Source: Microbacteriaceae bacterium
GTDB taxonomy: Bacteria > Actinomycetota > Actinomycetes > Actinomycetales > Microbacteriaceae
Length of the DNA stretch: 6,266 bases
NCBI GenBank assembly: GCA_025463615.1
Contig: JAODAU010000448.1
Span: 1 to 6,266, forward strand
Direction of reading: 5' to 3'
The notes under the pieces are model-generated. The model did no database searches. It saw nothing but the letters and a program-made list of their open reading frames with translations, and was not told the DNA's origin. Made by a program: the position numbers and the translations under genes. Position 1 is the stretch's first letter. Each line of letters starts with the position of its first letter. Shown in pieces: positions 5,942-6,266 of the stretch.

Positions 5942-6266
5942 GCGAGCCTGTGCTGGTGGCGAAAGATGTCGTCGTGGAATACCGCGGTCGGCCGCCCCTC
6001 CGCGCCGTGGACGGCGTGTCACTCACGATCGCCGCGGGCGAGGTCGTCGCCCTCGTGGGCGAGAGCGGTTGCGGCAAGTCGAGCCTCGCGCGTGCGGTGG
6101 TCGGCATCGAGAAGCGGGCCGCGGGGTCCGTTCGACTTGAGGGTTCCGAGGTGCCGGTGCTCGGCATCCGTCGTCGCCCGCTCGCGCTGACCGGCATGCA
6201 GATGGTGTTCCAGGACCCGAACTCGTCGCTGAACCCGCGCCGCCGGGTCGGCGACCAGATCGCGGA
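5938..6266 (+). CDS. Peptide-type ABC transporter ATP-binding protein (DppF/OppF-like), partial, cut by window end
   Basis: The first 109 residues of a second ATPase are present. They contain VSEPVLVAKDVVVEYRGRPP, the Walker A GESGCGKS (41-48), and a Q-loop MVFQDPNSSLNPRRRVGDQI (89-108, Gln92). The SLNPR wording after the Q-loop is typical of the second ATPase of Dpp/Opp systems. Signature, Walker B and H-loop lie beyond the window. The GTG at 5938 overlaps the upstream stop by four bases (GTGA) and is preceded by GGAGG at 5926-5930, seven bases away. It probably forms the nucleotide-binding heterodimer with the product of the gene before it. Confidence 0.93.
   Translation, partial: MSEPVLVAKDVVVEYRGRPPLRAVDGVSLTIAAGEVVALVGESGCGKSSLARAVVGIEKRAAGSVRLEGSEVPVLGIRRRPLALTGMQMVFQDPNSSLNPRRRVGDQIA

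Noticed and set aside
4784..6022. 412-residue minus-strand open frame
   Set aside because: Antisense shadow of the second permease and the ATPase genes, whose motifs are intact on the plus strand.

Overview
The window looks like chromosomal DNA from a high-GC actinobacterium, most likely a member of Microbacteriaceae or a close relative. The pointers are strong G/C bias at third codon positions, several GTG starts, a DUF222/13E12-type HNH-nuclease-family gene (a family abundant and multicopy in Actinobacteria), and a run of overlapping genes for a peptide-type ABC transporter. This lineage call is an inference from style and family content, not from a marker gene.

Layout. The minus strand holds two genes on the left. 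A partial DUF222-family gene (584 to the left edge, C-terminal part outside the window) follows a complete Lrp/AsnC-family regulator (1323 to 733). The 148-base gap between them carries an imperfect tandem repeat of two 39-base units (624-708). A divergent intergenic region of 216 bases (1324-1539) then separates the regulator from a plus-strand operon that runs off the right edge: lipoprotein substrate-binding protein (1540-3120), DppB-type permease (3130-4215), DppC-type permease (4212-5135), first ATPase (5132-5941) and second ATPase (5938 onward, truncated by the window end). The last three junctions are 4-base ATGA or GTGA overlaps, which suggests translational coupling.

How it works together. 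The lipoprotein captures a peptide or similar ligand outside the membrane. The two permeases form the channel and the two ATPases power import. The divergent Lrp/AsnC regulator probably senses an amino acid or related ligand and controls the transporter and/or itself from the shared intergenic region. That regulatory link is inferred from gene arrangement only, and the transported ligand cannot be read from the sequence.

Most of the window is an ordinary peptide/nickel-family ABC operon, and I do not see a convincing new system. The features most worth a second look are a perfect 16-bp GC-rich inverted repeat just after the binding-protein gene, inside the first codons of the permease (3151-3188), the tandem repeat at 624-708, and the unusually short first ATPase.
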